Assembly: GCA_951217055.1 (NCBI GenBank)
Contig: OX578276.1
Coordinates: 152,265,012 to 152,329,011, forward strand
DNA: 64,000 nt
Reading direction: 5' to 3'
Source: Gerris lacustris
Lineage: Eukaryota > Arthropoda > Insecta > Hemiptera > Gerridae
In this document: piece after piece, positions 21,869 to 33,540 of the stretch
Layout of the letters: each line of letters opens with the position of its first letter
Numbering within the stretch: position 1 is the first letter of the stretch
Made by a program: the position numbers and the translations under genes
The notes under the pieces: model-generated
Databases searched by the model: none
Seen by the model: only the letters and a program-made list of their open reading frames with translations
What the model was told of the DNA's origin: nothing

Positions 21869-22280
21869 CCAGGGCCTCATGTTCCGATGTACCGAACTGG
21901 TGGAGCAATGGACACAAGTTATATTGGACAGATGAGACAAGATGAAGGACAGGTGATGCCCTTGGTTGAATCGCAACCTCACAGTTTAGAACCACCGGCT
22001 TCCACCTCTACTCCATCGAAACCTAACGAAATTCACCAGATTCCTCACTCGATGCAGCAAGGTTTACAATCCTTGCCTATGATGCAGCAAGGTTTGCAAT
22101 CTTTGCCTCCGATGCAGCAAGGTTTGCAATCGTTGCCTTCAATGCAGCAAGGTTTGCAATCCTTGCCACCGATGCAGCAAACGATGCAACCGTTACAACA
22201 GCCTAACAGTCTGCCACCTGGAGCTACAATGCCATCTTACCCTCAGCCCAATTTCGTTTCACAACCACAAAGTTTCACAG
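21869..22280 (+). CDS. Sec16: Sec16 exon 7: Gln/Pro-rich linker with MQQGLQSLP repeats
   Basis: A 412-nt exon, acceptor TTTTTTTAG at 21868, entering in phase 0 and leaving after one base (ACA G|GTCAAT). The donor is GTCAAT rather than GTRAGT, a weak site, but the next exon (25368) completes the codon as Gly-Tyr. The peptide is disordered: PGPHVPMYRTGGAMDTSYIG, then four tandem MQQGLQSLP-type nonapeptides (about 22052-22161), then MQQTMQPLQQ, then PSYPQPNF. The 27-bp repeats differ at third positions, so the array is not brand new. Such Pro/Gln-rich linkers are usual in Sec16 and poorly conserved in sequence. Confidence 0.9.
22052..22180 (+). repeat. Coding 27-bp tandem repeat in Sec16
   Basis: Four and a half copies of ATGCAGCAAGGTTTGCAATC followed by a 7-base CNTTGCC-type tail, encoding MQQGLQSLP with one variable residue between units (M, P, S, P). 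Length variation here would add or remove nine-residue units without frameshift. Confidence 0.9.
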
Positions 22281-22440
22281 GTCAATATTAATACTATTTT
22301 CTTACTATAAAAGAACTCAAAATGAATCAGAATATAATAGAAACCATTTAAATAACAAATTGAAACACCCAAACCAAAAAATGAAATCACAAATAGTTGG
22401 TTGGAAAGTTTCCTACTGACAAATTAAAATGAGAAGACTC

Positions 22441-23050
22441 TTTGGGCTAGTGACACACTGCGCCACCTGGGTGGCGCTACCCGGTCAGCAATGAGAATAG
22501 AATGCAACCTGCCACACAGTCTAGCCGCCACCTACAGGTGGCACCACCCGGTCAGCCCATGGTTTTCAATTGAGCCTGTCTGACAGTGCCACCCAAGTCC
22601 CTGCCACTCAGCCCCCACTCCTTCAATCAAATATAGGGGAAATCAAATCAGAGGCTAACTGCATCCCTCATATAAGTGTCTTTACTGGTCAAACTGTTGT
22701 TCAATATTCTAAGCAATTCGTCGAAATTTCCACACGACATTCGGCAAAAAATTGAAAATTAATTTTTTAAAAATTGTTACTGTCCTCTTTGATACGGGGG
22801 TTCACTGTAAGAAACAAACTAATATTCTTTTTGTCTGAAATTATTGGATGAACCCAAAACGCCTTTTTTCCTTCTTCTTTCACGAACATAATGATAAGCA
22901 ATCACAGCTATTTCCTCTAGGTCCATTTCTCAACTGGTCGAAAAAAGTAAAAACTCGGGTGGCGCAAGACAGGTGGAGGAAACAAGTGGCATCAACCAGG
23001 CGGTGCCACCTGTGTGGTGCTGCCCTGGTGGCGAAGTGTGTCACTACCCT
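22441..23050. mobile_element. MITE-like TIR element
   Basis: The left end GGGCTAGTGACACACTGCGC plus CACCTGGGTGGC mirrors the right end GCCCTGGTGGCGAAGTGTGT plus CACTACCCTTGG. Internal imperfect repeats of GCCACCTGNGTGGC type lie near both ends (22465, 22531, 23002). No transposase. The frame 22570-22755 inside is not supported as a gene. Confidence 0.75.
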
Positions 23051-24599
23051 TGGATTTAAAGTAGGTACATTGTATAAACATAATACATTTTTTTGCTTTT
23101 GACAAGCAAATGCAAAAATTTAGATACTATGACTACCATTTTTGACAAAATCAGCAATTGGTGCTCTATATACACAACTGACCTGAGGTATTAGTCAGTT
23201 TTTCTTTAGTAAACTAAAGTCAGTGGCTGAGCCTGCAATTGTGTGATATTCATATTAGTATTATACTTTGTTTATTGATGGATTGATAACACTTAATAAC
23301 TTAATAGTAGCAGTAGTATAGTTAGAGTAACTCTTTAACTATACTATAGGAAGGTTACTCAAATAGTAGATTATTTCTACCTCCAAACCAAAGCAGAAAA
23401 ATGTATTTCTTTATCTACATTCAAGGCCTGAAGATGTCCAGGTATGGGTGAAATATAGCCAAAACATTTTTAGTAAATAGAAAATATTTTTATTTTCAAC
23501 CTTTTTTCATTCCTGAAGATAAGAAAATCTAATAAATAAGGGATCAACTGAAGAAAATTGAAAAAATAATAATAATTTAATGTAAATCAAATTATAATTA
23601 TCATTTAAATTTAATTAAAGCTATTTGTCCTAGTTGTAACTCCTTTAAAATTACAACTTGTTCGTATTCTACAATTTTTGTTTTTATGCTTTTTTTGTTT
23701 CTGCAGCTGACTGATGTAAGAAAAACAAATTATTTTGCATTTTATTTTGCTTCAAGCTAAAAGTAAGGGATTTTAATTTTTAGAAAGGGGAAATGCTTTA
23801 GTTTATTGGTGTAATATTAAGGTGAATCTAAACTTTACATTTTTTGTTTGAAGTCATATATTGTTAGGGGGACCATACGTTTTGACCAGGACAGTCCCAT
23901 TATTTTAAGCTTTTGAAGGCGCCCCTGTTCTGTTTCTGAAAATGTCCTACTTTTTGGAAAAATTGGGCGTTCTATCATAAATGAGCAGTTATGTTGTAAT
24001 TGGATAGCATACACACTCCAGTTTACCTGTGCAGGTTACCTGTACAGGTTTATCTGTCAAGTATACCTCAACGTATATATTCAGCTTAAGGTATCTGCTT
24101 ATAGTTACAGCTATTTAATGTACCTACTTTACTGTCTCAATGACTCAACACAATATCTCTACAACCACAAAACCTATGTCCATGAAATTTCGTGAGTAGG
24201 TTCCTCTTAGGACTTGCTAATAAATAATATTTTCTCTATCTGCCATTTTGATTCAAGATGGATGCCGTTTTCACACAGAAATGGTTATTTCCAAAATAAT
24301 AATGATGTTTGCCAAGAAAAGATTTTCAGGGGGGGGGGGGGGGGGGGGGTGTTATGCTGAATGGTATAACCTCTACGTTTCCTAGGAAATTATCAGTAAA
24401 CTGTTACACCAGTAGTCTGACTCAATTACTAATTACAATTTTTTTTATATTTGCTATATAAGGGAGTCTAAATATTCTCGCTAAGCAAAATAATTTTGCC
24501 CGTGATTACAAAATGTTTTATTTTTAATAAGTGTTATAATTTATCATCAACATGTCTTAAATGAGACCATTTAATTTATAATAACATTTTTAAATTTTA

Positions 24600-25045
24600 G
24601 GTAGTATTCATGCTACGGAAAGTTTAAATTTTAATTTAAATCAAATTATAATTATTATTAACAAAGGGAGACAGACAGAGAAAAATAGACTCCAGCGCCG
24701 GGACTCGAACCACGGGCCTCTATATTTCCAGTATAGCGCTCTACCAACTGAGCTACACTGGAGAATAATTTCCTGTCAGTAATGATACCTAGTCCTGAAT
24801 TAAGCTTTCAATTTTCCTCAAGTCTAGAAGTCAACATTAACGACAATAGAACTAGACCGAGAAATATCGCTTATAATTATAAAGTACCCATTTTGTACCT
24901 GTAACTTGTACAATCAATTAGAAATTTCATTTTTAAGTTTTAGGTATATAGAGGCCCAGGGTTGAAGTCCTGGCGCTGGAGTCTATTTTTCTCTGTCTGT
25001 CTCCCTTTGTTAATAATAATTATAATTTGATTTAAATTAAAATCT
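24600..25045. repeat. tRNA-like fold-back repeat
   Basis: Left, on the minus strand, a complete tRNA-like head (24678-24765): reversed it reads CTCCAGTGTAGCTCAGTTGG, then TAGAGC, anticodon-like stem CTATA / TATAG with loop CTGGAAA, then GTGGTTCGAGTCC and GCTGGAG. It fits polymerase III A- and B-box consensus, and the acceptor, D and anticodon stems pair; the T stem does not. Right, on +, a truncated copy (24950-25045) with GGCGCTGGAGTCTATTTTTC. Not a functional tRNA gene: wrong arm for an anticodon of GGA and a defective T stem. Confidence 0.8.
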
Positions 25046-25367
25046 ATAATAACAGTATATTGTAGTATTTGGACATTGCTTTTAAGTGTTTCAGTTACCA
25101 TTTGGCTGTTATAATCTTCCATTTTTTTTTTTTTTTTATAAAAAATGGAAAGCTAAAAATTGGTTTGAATATTTAAAAATCCAAACTGAAAAGTGAAAAC
25201 TTTGATTTGAATAAATAATTACTTTCTACTAAATTTTCCCTGCTAAATTGGAAAAAATATTGAATGGGAAATATCATTTCTTATTTCTATGTGTTTAATA
25301 AAGAAAGTTTAATTACATGAGGGATGTGTATTTGGGTATGACAGTTGTGTTGTATTTATATGTTCAG

Positions 25368-25522
25368 GTTACGATGAGAGTGGCTCTACGGAAGTGGACC
25401 ACACTGGTGATGTAGGTGTGTTACAACCCTCGGCTTGGGAACCTGAGAAGCCTACGGAACCTCCATCACTGTCCTCCAACAAACAAACCAGCTTCTTCCA
25501 TGCTTCGGAGAATCTACTACAG
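25368..25522 (+). CDS. Sec16: Sec16 exon 8: acidic linker ending ASENLLQ
   Basis: A 155-nt exon, acceptor GTTCAG at 25362-25367, donor GT at 25523. It completes the split codon to Gly, then reads YDESGSTEVDHTGDVGVLQP SAWEPEKPTE (in two parts) and SNKQTSFFHASENLLQ. It leaves in phase 0. No domain; disordered and acidic. It joins in frame with the exon at 40825, giving a 15.3-kb intron, or first with a possible 30-nt exon at 27282-27311. Confidence 0.9.
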
Positions 25523-25629
25523 GTAAACATATCTCTAATATCCTCTTATCTGGCTTTTTTTCGGCACCTTTTCCCCTGACCACAAGCAGTTTTTATTGTG
25601 TAAAACTCACTTCTTTTTTATTTTCTGGG

Positions 25630-25985
25630 GGGCTTTTACACCCGAAGACGCAGGCCACTTAGGTGACCCCATAGAACAAACCTGGGTTTGGGACCAAAAT
25701 CTTCACACCCTTGTGTGAAGATATGGTCGTTAACCATGACTCCCCTCCTAGTTGTATTACAACCAGGAGTGTCATTATCATGGTTTCCAGGCCGAAACCT
25801 GGTGGTGCCACTCTTTTGAGGAGCTTCCCACTTGTTTAAACAATGCTGGGTGGACATTGAGCAGGGTGCCTGGTCCGGGAATCGAATCCAGAGCTGCGGT
25901 CACCTTCTGACCCGGCTCAATGCTGCTTAACTTGCCTTATCACAAGGCGAGCGCTCTAGCCTCTGAGCCACCCAGGCCCCGTGTG
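25630..25985 (-). repeat. tRNA-derived SINE
   Basis: Read on the minus strand from 25982: GGGGCCTGGGTGGCTCAGAG then GCTAGAGCG, a polymerase III A box, followed by an insertion and GATTCGATTCCCGGACC, a B box. The body runs on to about 25630. Different from the CTCCAG tRNA-like family. The frame 25636-25857 inside it is noise. Confidence 0.7.
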
Positions 25986-27281
25986 AAGCTCACTTCGAAT
26001 CACAAATTGTCTCTTTTTGAGTGCGCAGATGATCTTAAATTACTTACACCGAAGACTATCACGTGTTTAATTGAAAGATTTCTTTTTATAACATATAAGT
26101 ATTGAGACTCCGCTGATCATAAATACAATTAAGAAACATCTCGATTGCATTAACATCGGTCTTGATTCTTGATGGTAGGTAAGGTTTTCTGGTTAGCAGA
26201 GCTAATGATTTAATATTTCCCTCACGCTTAGAGCATTCATTAATTTATTTTCACTCTGAATTATTCGGGTGATTCTCATTTAAAGTGCAATTTCCATGTC
26301 CTCGATGAATAACTGGAGTGTTTTTCACATAATTGACAGGATTTTTCTTCATGGTGATTCAGTTAAGCTTACAGAACTACAACCAAGCAAAAGGCGATTT
26401 TGTAACAACCGTAGATGTCCTTAAGTCAGTTGTTCTTATTCACTTCACTCTAGCTCATACATTAATAATTTTATTCAAAAACTTATTGGATAATTTTGAA
26501 GTAGGATCCTACCAGAATTAAAATATGTGGTAGTTATTAAAAATAATAAATTATAACTAAACAGAACTTAAAGTTAAAGTTCGTCCTTTGAAAAAATGTA
26601 ATTACCGTGGCATTATATAAATGTTACCCTACACTGGTTGTGGCAGGGAGATTTTAAGTAGCAAGAGATTTTTGCAATGCCGCAACACTGGTTTTCTAGC
26701 CACGGTTGATAAGGGATGAGCTGAACCCTTAAGTTGGGAGCTAGCGCTAATTCCGAGTGTTCTTCCAGTTACACACCCTTTAAAACGTAATTACCGTACA
26801 TGTTATTAAAGTCTATTTTCAAAAACTTTTTTGGTTAAGTTATAGTTCATTGTTTAGGCTTTTAAGAGTGCTATTTAATGGTGTATTAAAGTTGGGTTTT
26901 TATTTTAAACTACTGACCAAAGTATTTTCTTAAAGTGTGAAATGTAACAATCGTGCATGAAAAAGTGTAATTCACGTGGCATAATTACCATGTTTTAAGA
27001 AAACTTAATTCTGGCTTTAAAATTTGAAAAATTATTTCCCATCAGTCCGACATGGTGCGATATGTCTGAAATTAGTCCGAGAACATTCCATAATTTTTCA
27101 TGAATTTCTTTACGAATTCAAAATTTTCAAATTTTTGATTCCTAAAATAGCACTTTAAATGAGATTCACCGTTGCAGTGCTGCTGATGAGTCAAAATGGT
27201 GCTAGACCCTCATAACTGATTCCCTTTTTTAATTGGTTTAGTGTGAAAGTAGTTGATAATGTTGGTGTATGTTACAAGCAG

Positions 27282-27311
27282 CATAAGGAGAGTCCGAGGT
27301 CGAATAGTACA
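27282..27311 (+). CDS. Sec16: Possible 30-nt Sec16 micro-exon
   Basis: CAG precedes and a perfect GTAAGT donor (27312-27317) follows a 30-base phase 0-0 stretch encoding HKESPRSNST. It would fit between exons 8 and 9 (both phase 0 at this junction) without frame change. The neighbouring 27280-27480 is GC-richer than the intron around it. Against: the pyrimidine tract is poor, and Sec16 needs nothing here. If real, probably alternatively spliced. The longer frame 27243-27590 is not a usable exon. Confidence 0.3.
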
Positions 27312-28284
27312 GTAAGTATGAGCCCCGTATCTCCATGCCTGTCCTACCCTCCTGTACGTTCCCTGTCCAAAACCTCCATATCCACTGCTCCGTTCCTCGA
27401 TCCCTGTTGCTGTTCGTGCTCACGCAGTTGCCTCTGCTCCTCTCCGCACTCCGTAGACTCGGATCACCACCTCCGTTCCTTATACATACAGTCTAAAATA
27501 CTTTCGACTCGTAAACGTAACATAGTATTCAACGGAACCTTCCCTATTGACGAACCCATTTACCTTGTCGATCGATACATACCCCAATAACACTAGATTG
27601 AAATCTAAATGACAACCCACCAAAGAAACACCAAATAGAAACAAATCGCTCATATTGAATAACAAATTAATTAGCAAATTTATTAACACATTTAATATAG
27701 TGCTTACAAAGTAATTATAACTAATAATGCAGTGGATATTGTTTTAAAACTTGTTCTTTTACTTCAAAGCTTACCGAAAGTAACAAAAATGTTGTGCTCA
27801 TTTTTGAAGAGTTACAAATTTTATACTTAGATAAATTTTATCTTAATAGTTGCAGTTTGAAATTCACTGCTGTTGTGAAGTTCCTTATGGTGAAAACAGA
27901 GTTTTAAAGTATGTGAAGTCCTTATATCTGCCTCCACTACTAAAAGTGTTTTCAGAGGTGTTGAGCATTAATATTAGGTTCTCTCAACTCAAAATAGAGT
28001 ACTGAAGTGTACAGTACTTGTGGATTTTGAGAAAAAGTCATTATTAATAAAAATTCCTGCTTGGTCCCTAAACCACTAAATATAGAGAATTCAGTCAACT
28101 GTTTACATTTTTGGTCCAAAAATGAAGGTGCTCATGACCCCTGAAGACACTTCTGGTGAAAGCTAAACTTTATGTACTTATAGGCTCAGTGTTCACCAGA
28201 AGCCTTCGAGGTTTGTTTACCTCAAGTTCACAAACCTACAATCCAGATTGTAAGATTAATTGATGGTTATACCCTTTAGGTTTT

Positions 28285-28570
28285 TAAAATTATTTATATC
28301 AAATTATAATTATTATTAACAATGGGAGACAGACAGAAAAATTGACTCCAGCTCCAGGATTTGAACCACGGGCCTCCTGTATCGTTAACAACAGAGGAAA
28401 TTATTCTCCAGTATAGCTTAGTTGGTAAGAGCATCTGTGCTGGAAATACGGGAGGTCCATGGTTCAAATCCCAGTGCTGGAGTCTATTTTTCTCTGTCTG
28501 TTTCCCGTTGTTAATAATAATTATAATTTGATTTAAATTAAAATTTAAACTTTCCATAATATGAATACTA
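28285..28570. repeat. tRNA-like fold-back repeat, compact form
   Basis: Left arm minus (28290-28380: CAATGGGAGACAGACAGAAA then GACTCCAGCTCCAGGATTTG). Right arm plus (28405-28560) with a full tRNA-like head: CTCCAGTATAGCTTAGTTGG, TAAGAGC, GGTTCAAATCCCAGTGCTGG and AG. Ends in the family tail ...AATACTACCAAAAACTTAAA. Confidence 0.8.
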
Positions 28571-28689
28571 CCAAAAACTTAAAAATTGAATTATTATTAT
28601 TATTATTTTTTTTTTTTTCAACTGATAACTATGTAACTTATTCAAAAAAATGAACTGAGAAATTGAAATATTTCATCAGGTTATTAGTC

Positions 28690-29060
28690 ATTTTTAGGGT
28701 TTCGTTGGTAAAACCAAAAATAAGAAACCCTTATAGTTTCGTTCCTGTGTCTGTCTGTCACTCTGTATGGTTCCAATAACTTTTGAATAAAAAGAGATAA
28801 AAACATGAAACTTTCCAGTATTAAAGATCGTTTTGAGGTGCACTCAGGAAAAATATAGTGAACTCAAAATTATCAGCAGTTCAAATCCAAAATGGCAGAT
28901 AATCATATCACGCACAAATTTTTTTTTATTTTTTTAAATTTTGAGTGGGGTATCAAAATGAAAGGTATTAAAGAGTAGATTACAAAAATATATATCACTT
29001 GTAGAAAGTGTTTAATATTCCATGCCATTTTATCAAAAAAACATAAACATTTTGCGTGCC
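28690..29060 (+). repeat. Family R2 repeat (AGGGTTTC hairpin plus TGTC run)
   Basis: Starts AGGGTTTCGTTGGTAAAACC with the reverse word GAAACCCT just after it, making a terminal hairpin, then ATAGTTTCGTTCCTGTGTCT and TGTCTGTC. Closely related copies at 31199-31560 and 47580-47830 (the last is 5' only). Confidence 0.7.
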
Positions 29061-30413
29061 CCCACTCCCCTCCTTATTCTAGCTAATTACATGTTCACAA
29101 CACCAACGAAACCCTTTTTAAGTGAGACTTCACACACAAACAATTTATTAAGTGTGCTGAAGATAACGAAATTAGTCTTAAGTTTTTATTACTCTGTTAT
29201 TAAATTTTTTTCCTAATTGACTTTAAAATAATATTATTAGTGTTTAAGGGACTTGTCTTATTTGTATAAATATAAGCAATATCCGCTGCTTTTCATAAGT
29301 TAATAATGATATACTGAATATTAAAGATAAAAATAAAATGACGGAGGTTAAGCCTATTATTCACTCACATGCCTTATTAGGACGAACTTAAATATAGATA
29401 TAATTCAATGTAGACATTTCTTAAATCTTACTTTATTCTTGTCACTGGAACTTTTTGACTGACTCTTGAATTTTTAATTTAATTAGTATTATTAATTTTT
29501 AATTTAATTTAGGCTTGTAAGATGTAGGTGCTAGATAAAGAGGTGTGATTAGGTTTATGATATATCGACAATAATATTGATTAAAAATGTTGGAAGCCAT
29601 TTATCGGAGATTAATAGCGATAAACAGAATTAATTAACTTTGTAGAGGATGGTTAGAGTCTTACGTTGGACTAAAGTTGTTATTAACTTAGTAGGTTGTT
29701 ATCGTGTGGAATGCTTAGTCTTTTCTTGAACTGAACTAGTTATTAACTAATCAGGTTGTGAATTTAGTGATTTCTTATCAACATTTTGAGGATCTTATTA
29801 ATAGTAAAGATACATTTTTTTTTAGCCAATTTTATCTGTTTATTGTCAAATATATTGGAGCAAGTGTTTTAATATTTACTTTTTCTTTACAATTTAACTT
29901 GGGCGGCCAAAAGAAAAAAATATTTCCAACTCCAGCTAGGGGCTTTACGCTCGATGATAAAAATATGATATTTTGAAATTTAAATTTCAGGTTCTCTGAA
30001 CTTCTTAAAACTTCTAGTGTGTCCCACAATAGAGTACTGAAGAGGAAACTTTGGTTTATTTGTGGATTTTGAGAAAAAGGCATTATAAATAAAAACTCCT
30101 GCTGGGTTTCTAAACCACTAAAAATGATATGATTTTCTTGTATAGGGTGTTGAATTTATTAATTACTTTTTTTAAAAATAAAGAGTTACTATTTAAAAAA
30201 GAATTATATACCGTTGATTTTGACGATTTTTTAAAAATTGCATATAGTAAGCTGGCTTAATTTATGGCTGAAATCTCAGGAAGATTAAAAATTTGATTCA
30301 TTACTTATTTACCAACATTTAAAAAGTATTACTGTAAAATCTCAGAAATAATATGCACTCTGAAAATACGTAGGCTGAAATTTCAGGAAGATTGAAAATT
30401 TGATTCATTACTT

Positions 30414-30943
30414 ATTTAACGGACACTCTGGATAGTGAAGTAAATTGTAGAATAAGGCTCTGTTGGAGAAAGTTTTGGGCTTTAAAGAAAATTTTTAAGG
30501 GAAAGATCTCAGCACATATAAAAAATAAGGCTTTACAAAGCTGCGTTTTCCCCACTATTCTTTATGGGTGTCAGACATGGTCACTGACTCAAATCATGGA
30601 CCGGAGATTAGTTTCAGCGCAGTGTCAGATGATAAGATCAATGCATGGAATCAGCAGAAGAGAAAAAATAAGAAATAAAAAAATTATTACTAGTAGTGGA
30701 ACAAAGAGCCTGATGGTACAGAGCCATAATGTAAAGTGGAAATGGGCAGGCCATGTCTATAGAATGAATCCTGAAAGATGGGCAAGGGCAACTACAGAAT
30801 GGACGCCATATGGATATAAGAGAAGTAAAGGAAGGCCAGCTAGAAGGTGGATAGATGAGTTTGTCGAGAGAATGGGGAAACTATGGCGTAGGACGGCTAA
30901 GGAGAGGCAAGGATGGAGAAAAGCTACTGCTGCGTTCTTAAAT
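30414..30943 (+). pseudogene. C-terminal fragment of a non-LTR retrotransposon reverse transcriptase ORF
   Basis: An open frame of about 176 codons without a start. It opens near 30414 (TDTLDSEVNCRIRLCWRKFW), runs through SCVFPTILYGCQTWSL, then RDRR-like MDRRLVSAQCQMIRSMHGIS, KWAGHVYRM, and ends KGRPARRWIDEF...WRKATAAFLN and TAG. The order 'tILYGcqtWsl' / 'kWaGHVyRm' / 'kGRPaRRWiDe' is the well-known C-terminal tail of insect non-LTR reverse transcriptases. The catalytic FADD part is absent, so this is a 5'-truncated insertion, typical of target-primed reverse transcription. Intact frame suggests a fairly young insertion. Confidence 0.85.
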
Positions 30944-31198
30944 TAGGAATTTTTCATATGGTTACAACATAACTGACTCTTTAACCCCTTAATAGGGAGG
31001 CTCCTGCTTCGAAAGAAGTGTCGAGGGAGCTATTATTATTATTATTTATTTAAAAAGTATTACCGTAAAATCTCGGAAACAATATGCACTTGTGAAAATA
31101 CATACGCTGAAATTTCAGGATAATTAAAAAGTTGTGAATAATGCACACCTGAAATTTGGGGATATTTTTATGCTTATACCATTGTACACAACATTCCA

Positions 31199-31560
31199 AT
31201 TTTTAGGGTTTTCGTTGGTAAAACCAAAAAAAGAAACCCTTATAGTTTCGTTCCTGTGTCTGTCCGTCTGTAAGGTTCCAATAATAAACACGAAACTTTC
31301 CAATATTAAAGATCGTTTTGACGCGCACACAGGAAAAATATAGTGTACTCAAAATTATCAGATGTTTAAATCCAAAATGGCGGATAACTCACGTCATGCG
31401 AAAAAAATATTTTTTTTTTAATTTTGAGTGGGGTATCAAATGAAAGGTATTGAAGATTAGATTACAAAAATATATAACACGTGTGGAAAGTGTTTAATTT
31501 TTCATGATTTTGTCAAAAAACATCAACAAAAATTTAAAGAACATTCCATCTTTGTCTGTA
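31199..31560 (+). repeat. Family R2 repeat, second copy
   Basis: Same landmarks as 28690-29060: AGGGTTTTCGTTGGTAAAAC, AAACCCTTATAGTTTCGTTC, CTGTCCGTCTG, AAATCCAAAATGGCGGATAA and GAGTGGGGTATCAAATGAAA. Confidence 0.7.
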
Positions 31561-32944
31561 TAAGGGCCGCGGTATTTTAAAAAATGTTAAAATCAAAGTG
31601 TTAAGTGTATTTCCGAAGAAACATAAAAACATGTTTTTAATTCTGCTTAATTGGCAATAAAATGAGTTGTTATTGAATAAAATAAACATGCAGTAATTAT
31701 TTAAGCAGCTTTAATTGGGTTCTTAAGTGTAAAAAAAAAAAAAAAATTGAAATACTTAAAAAAATTGTTGAAGATGAAATCAGGTGTGAAGAGTAATTTC
31801 TACGTTGATATTTTCTTACTCGTAGACGTTGAGTGTAGCAAGTAGTCGCACTATGGTTATTTTTTAATTGCCTACCAAAATAATAATGACAAAAAGTCAA
31901 GTTGGAATAATCAATAGTTTTATTGTTTTCACTCGGGTATAATAAGAACCCCTATTTTAGCAGAAAAAAATAGGTACAAATTGTGCGTATTATTTGCGAG
32001 ATTTAACGTTACTTTTTTTTTTTTTTTTAAATAAAAGTATTCAGTGTTAATTAGTTAATTATATTTTGAAAAGATTATTAATGCTAAATAGATTTTTCAA
32101 AAAATTGTAAATAAAGAAATAATTAACTACAACAGATAAAAATATGATACATATATTATATTTGAAGGTATTCTTAACCTTGAATAGGTTTATAATAATA
32201 TACTCTTTGTTTTCTGGTGATTAATGGTTCTCTAAGAGTAAATTTTCTGGAAAAAAGATAATTAATGTGTGAAATATAGCATCCTCTGACAGTTAAAATT
32301 ACTTTTAAAGATAAAGACTTTTACAATATACTAATCATGTCAAGAGCTGACGGTAATATTTAAAGTTTTATTAATATAACATTTACACCAAAATTTAGTT
32401 TAGTTTAATAGAATTTTTATAAAGCCATTATCTTTTAAGGCTTCAACTATTAAAAAAAAAATGCTCATATAAATAATATTAGAGTGGTATTATCTTTTAA
32501 ATCTATCAAATTTTATTGACAATACTTTCTTTATAGAAGAGTGCACTAAATTGTTAAGTACTTTTTTTATAGCTAAAAAGCATTGGAAATTGTTATATTT
32601 TATTGTTTTTACTTATCAAAATTTGTTGTCCCATTTAGGAGCAAACATTGAAACACATAATTATTCTCTTTTAATTATAACTACTCAAAAGAAATTAATA
32701 TTTATTTTAAGAATTTTATTTTAACCCTCACAATATTTAGAAATTTTATTTTTTAGACTGGAATCACACCAAATACAATTTAGATTTTGTTTAAATAAAT
32801 TACTTTAAACTATATTATTTTTAAATTTTTTGAATATTTAAAACCATTACTACGTTCACTCATCGTTGTGAAAGCGTTTTGGATCCGATTTATTTTTAAA
32901 ATGAGTTTACACAACAAAAAAATACAAATAATCAATTTTTTTTA

Positions 32945-33540
32945 TTTTGCTTCCGAGCTTACCGAAGGTAACGGAAGCTATGTGATCATTCTGAAGAACG
33001 AAAAAATTTTAAGGTCTCCGATTTCAAAAATTACAAGAGAAATCCATTTCAGACATCAGGGGACATTTTTCTGTCTGTCGGACATGTTCCGTGTCTGTCT
33101 GTCGGTCTGTTGTTCAATTTTTGCGAACCATCATATCTTAAAAACTACCCATCCAATTGTAATGAAATTTGGGTGTTAGACCATAATTAGCCCATTGTTG
33201 GTCCTATATAAGTTTCAACCTTCTGTGCATATTTGTTTCTCTTCCACATGTGCACAAACATACATTCATTTACACCTATAGCTTCAAAAGTACTTACCTA
33301 ATTTGAATGAAACTTTTATAGTGTGTCGAAAGTAACCCGCAGATAGCCCCAGATTAATTTGAACCATCTGCGCTCTTTAACTTTTGCTAAATTGAAACTT
33401 TAATTCGTGTAAAAAATTAAAACAATTTTGACAGATAAAAAAAAACGGGGGAAACAACTAGACCAATTAGACAAAAAGCCAAAAATCAAAACAAAGTACG
33501 TGGATAGAATGCGAGGAAGCTATGTGCCACACCAATTGGC
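32945..33540 (+). repeat. Diverged TGTC-type repeat R1
   Basis: Begins TTGCTTCCGAGCTTACCGAA, includes GTGTCTGTCTGTCGGTCTG and ends AATGCGAGGAAGCTATGTGC and CACACCAATTGGCAGTC, matching both ends of 12104-12645 with a different middle. Confidence 0.6.

Larger units (their letters stand above)
22281..25367. other. 3.1-kb intron with MITE and tRNA-like repeat
   Basis: Contains a TIR element (22441-23050), a PLE-type motif at 23425-23460 (CCTGAAGATGTCC, loop, GGGTGAAATATAGCC), a SINE-family tail fragment (23573-23610), a fragment beginning GGGGGACCATACG near 23869, and a G-run of 19 near 24331. The stretch 23060-24300 holds no recognisable gene. Confidence 0.6.

Noticed and set aside
22570..23102. 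Frames of 61 and 84 codons with Cys pairs
   Set aside because: Located in the MITE 22441-23050; the Cys-rich words come from the palindromic GGTGGC repeats.
24678..24765. Functional tRNA gene on the minus strand
   Set aside because: T stem unpaired, GGA anticodon without the long variable arm of tRNA-Ser, and several diverged copies in the window: a tRNA-derived repeat.
27243..27590. 115-codon frame as a Sec16 exon or separate gene
   Set aside because: No acceptor giving the needed phase 0 (the TTTAG acceptor at 27240 leads to a stop), no known domain; only the 30-nt core remains as a weak candidate.
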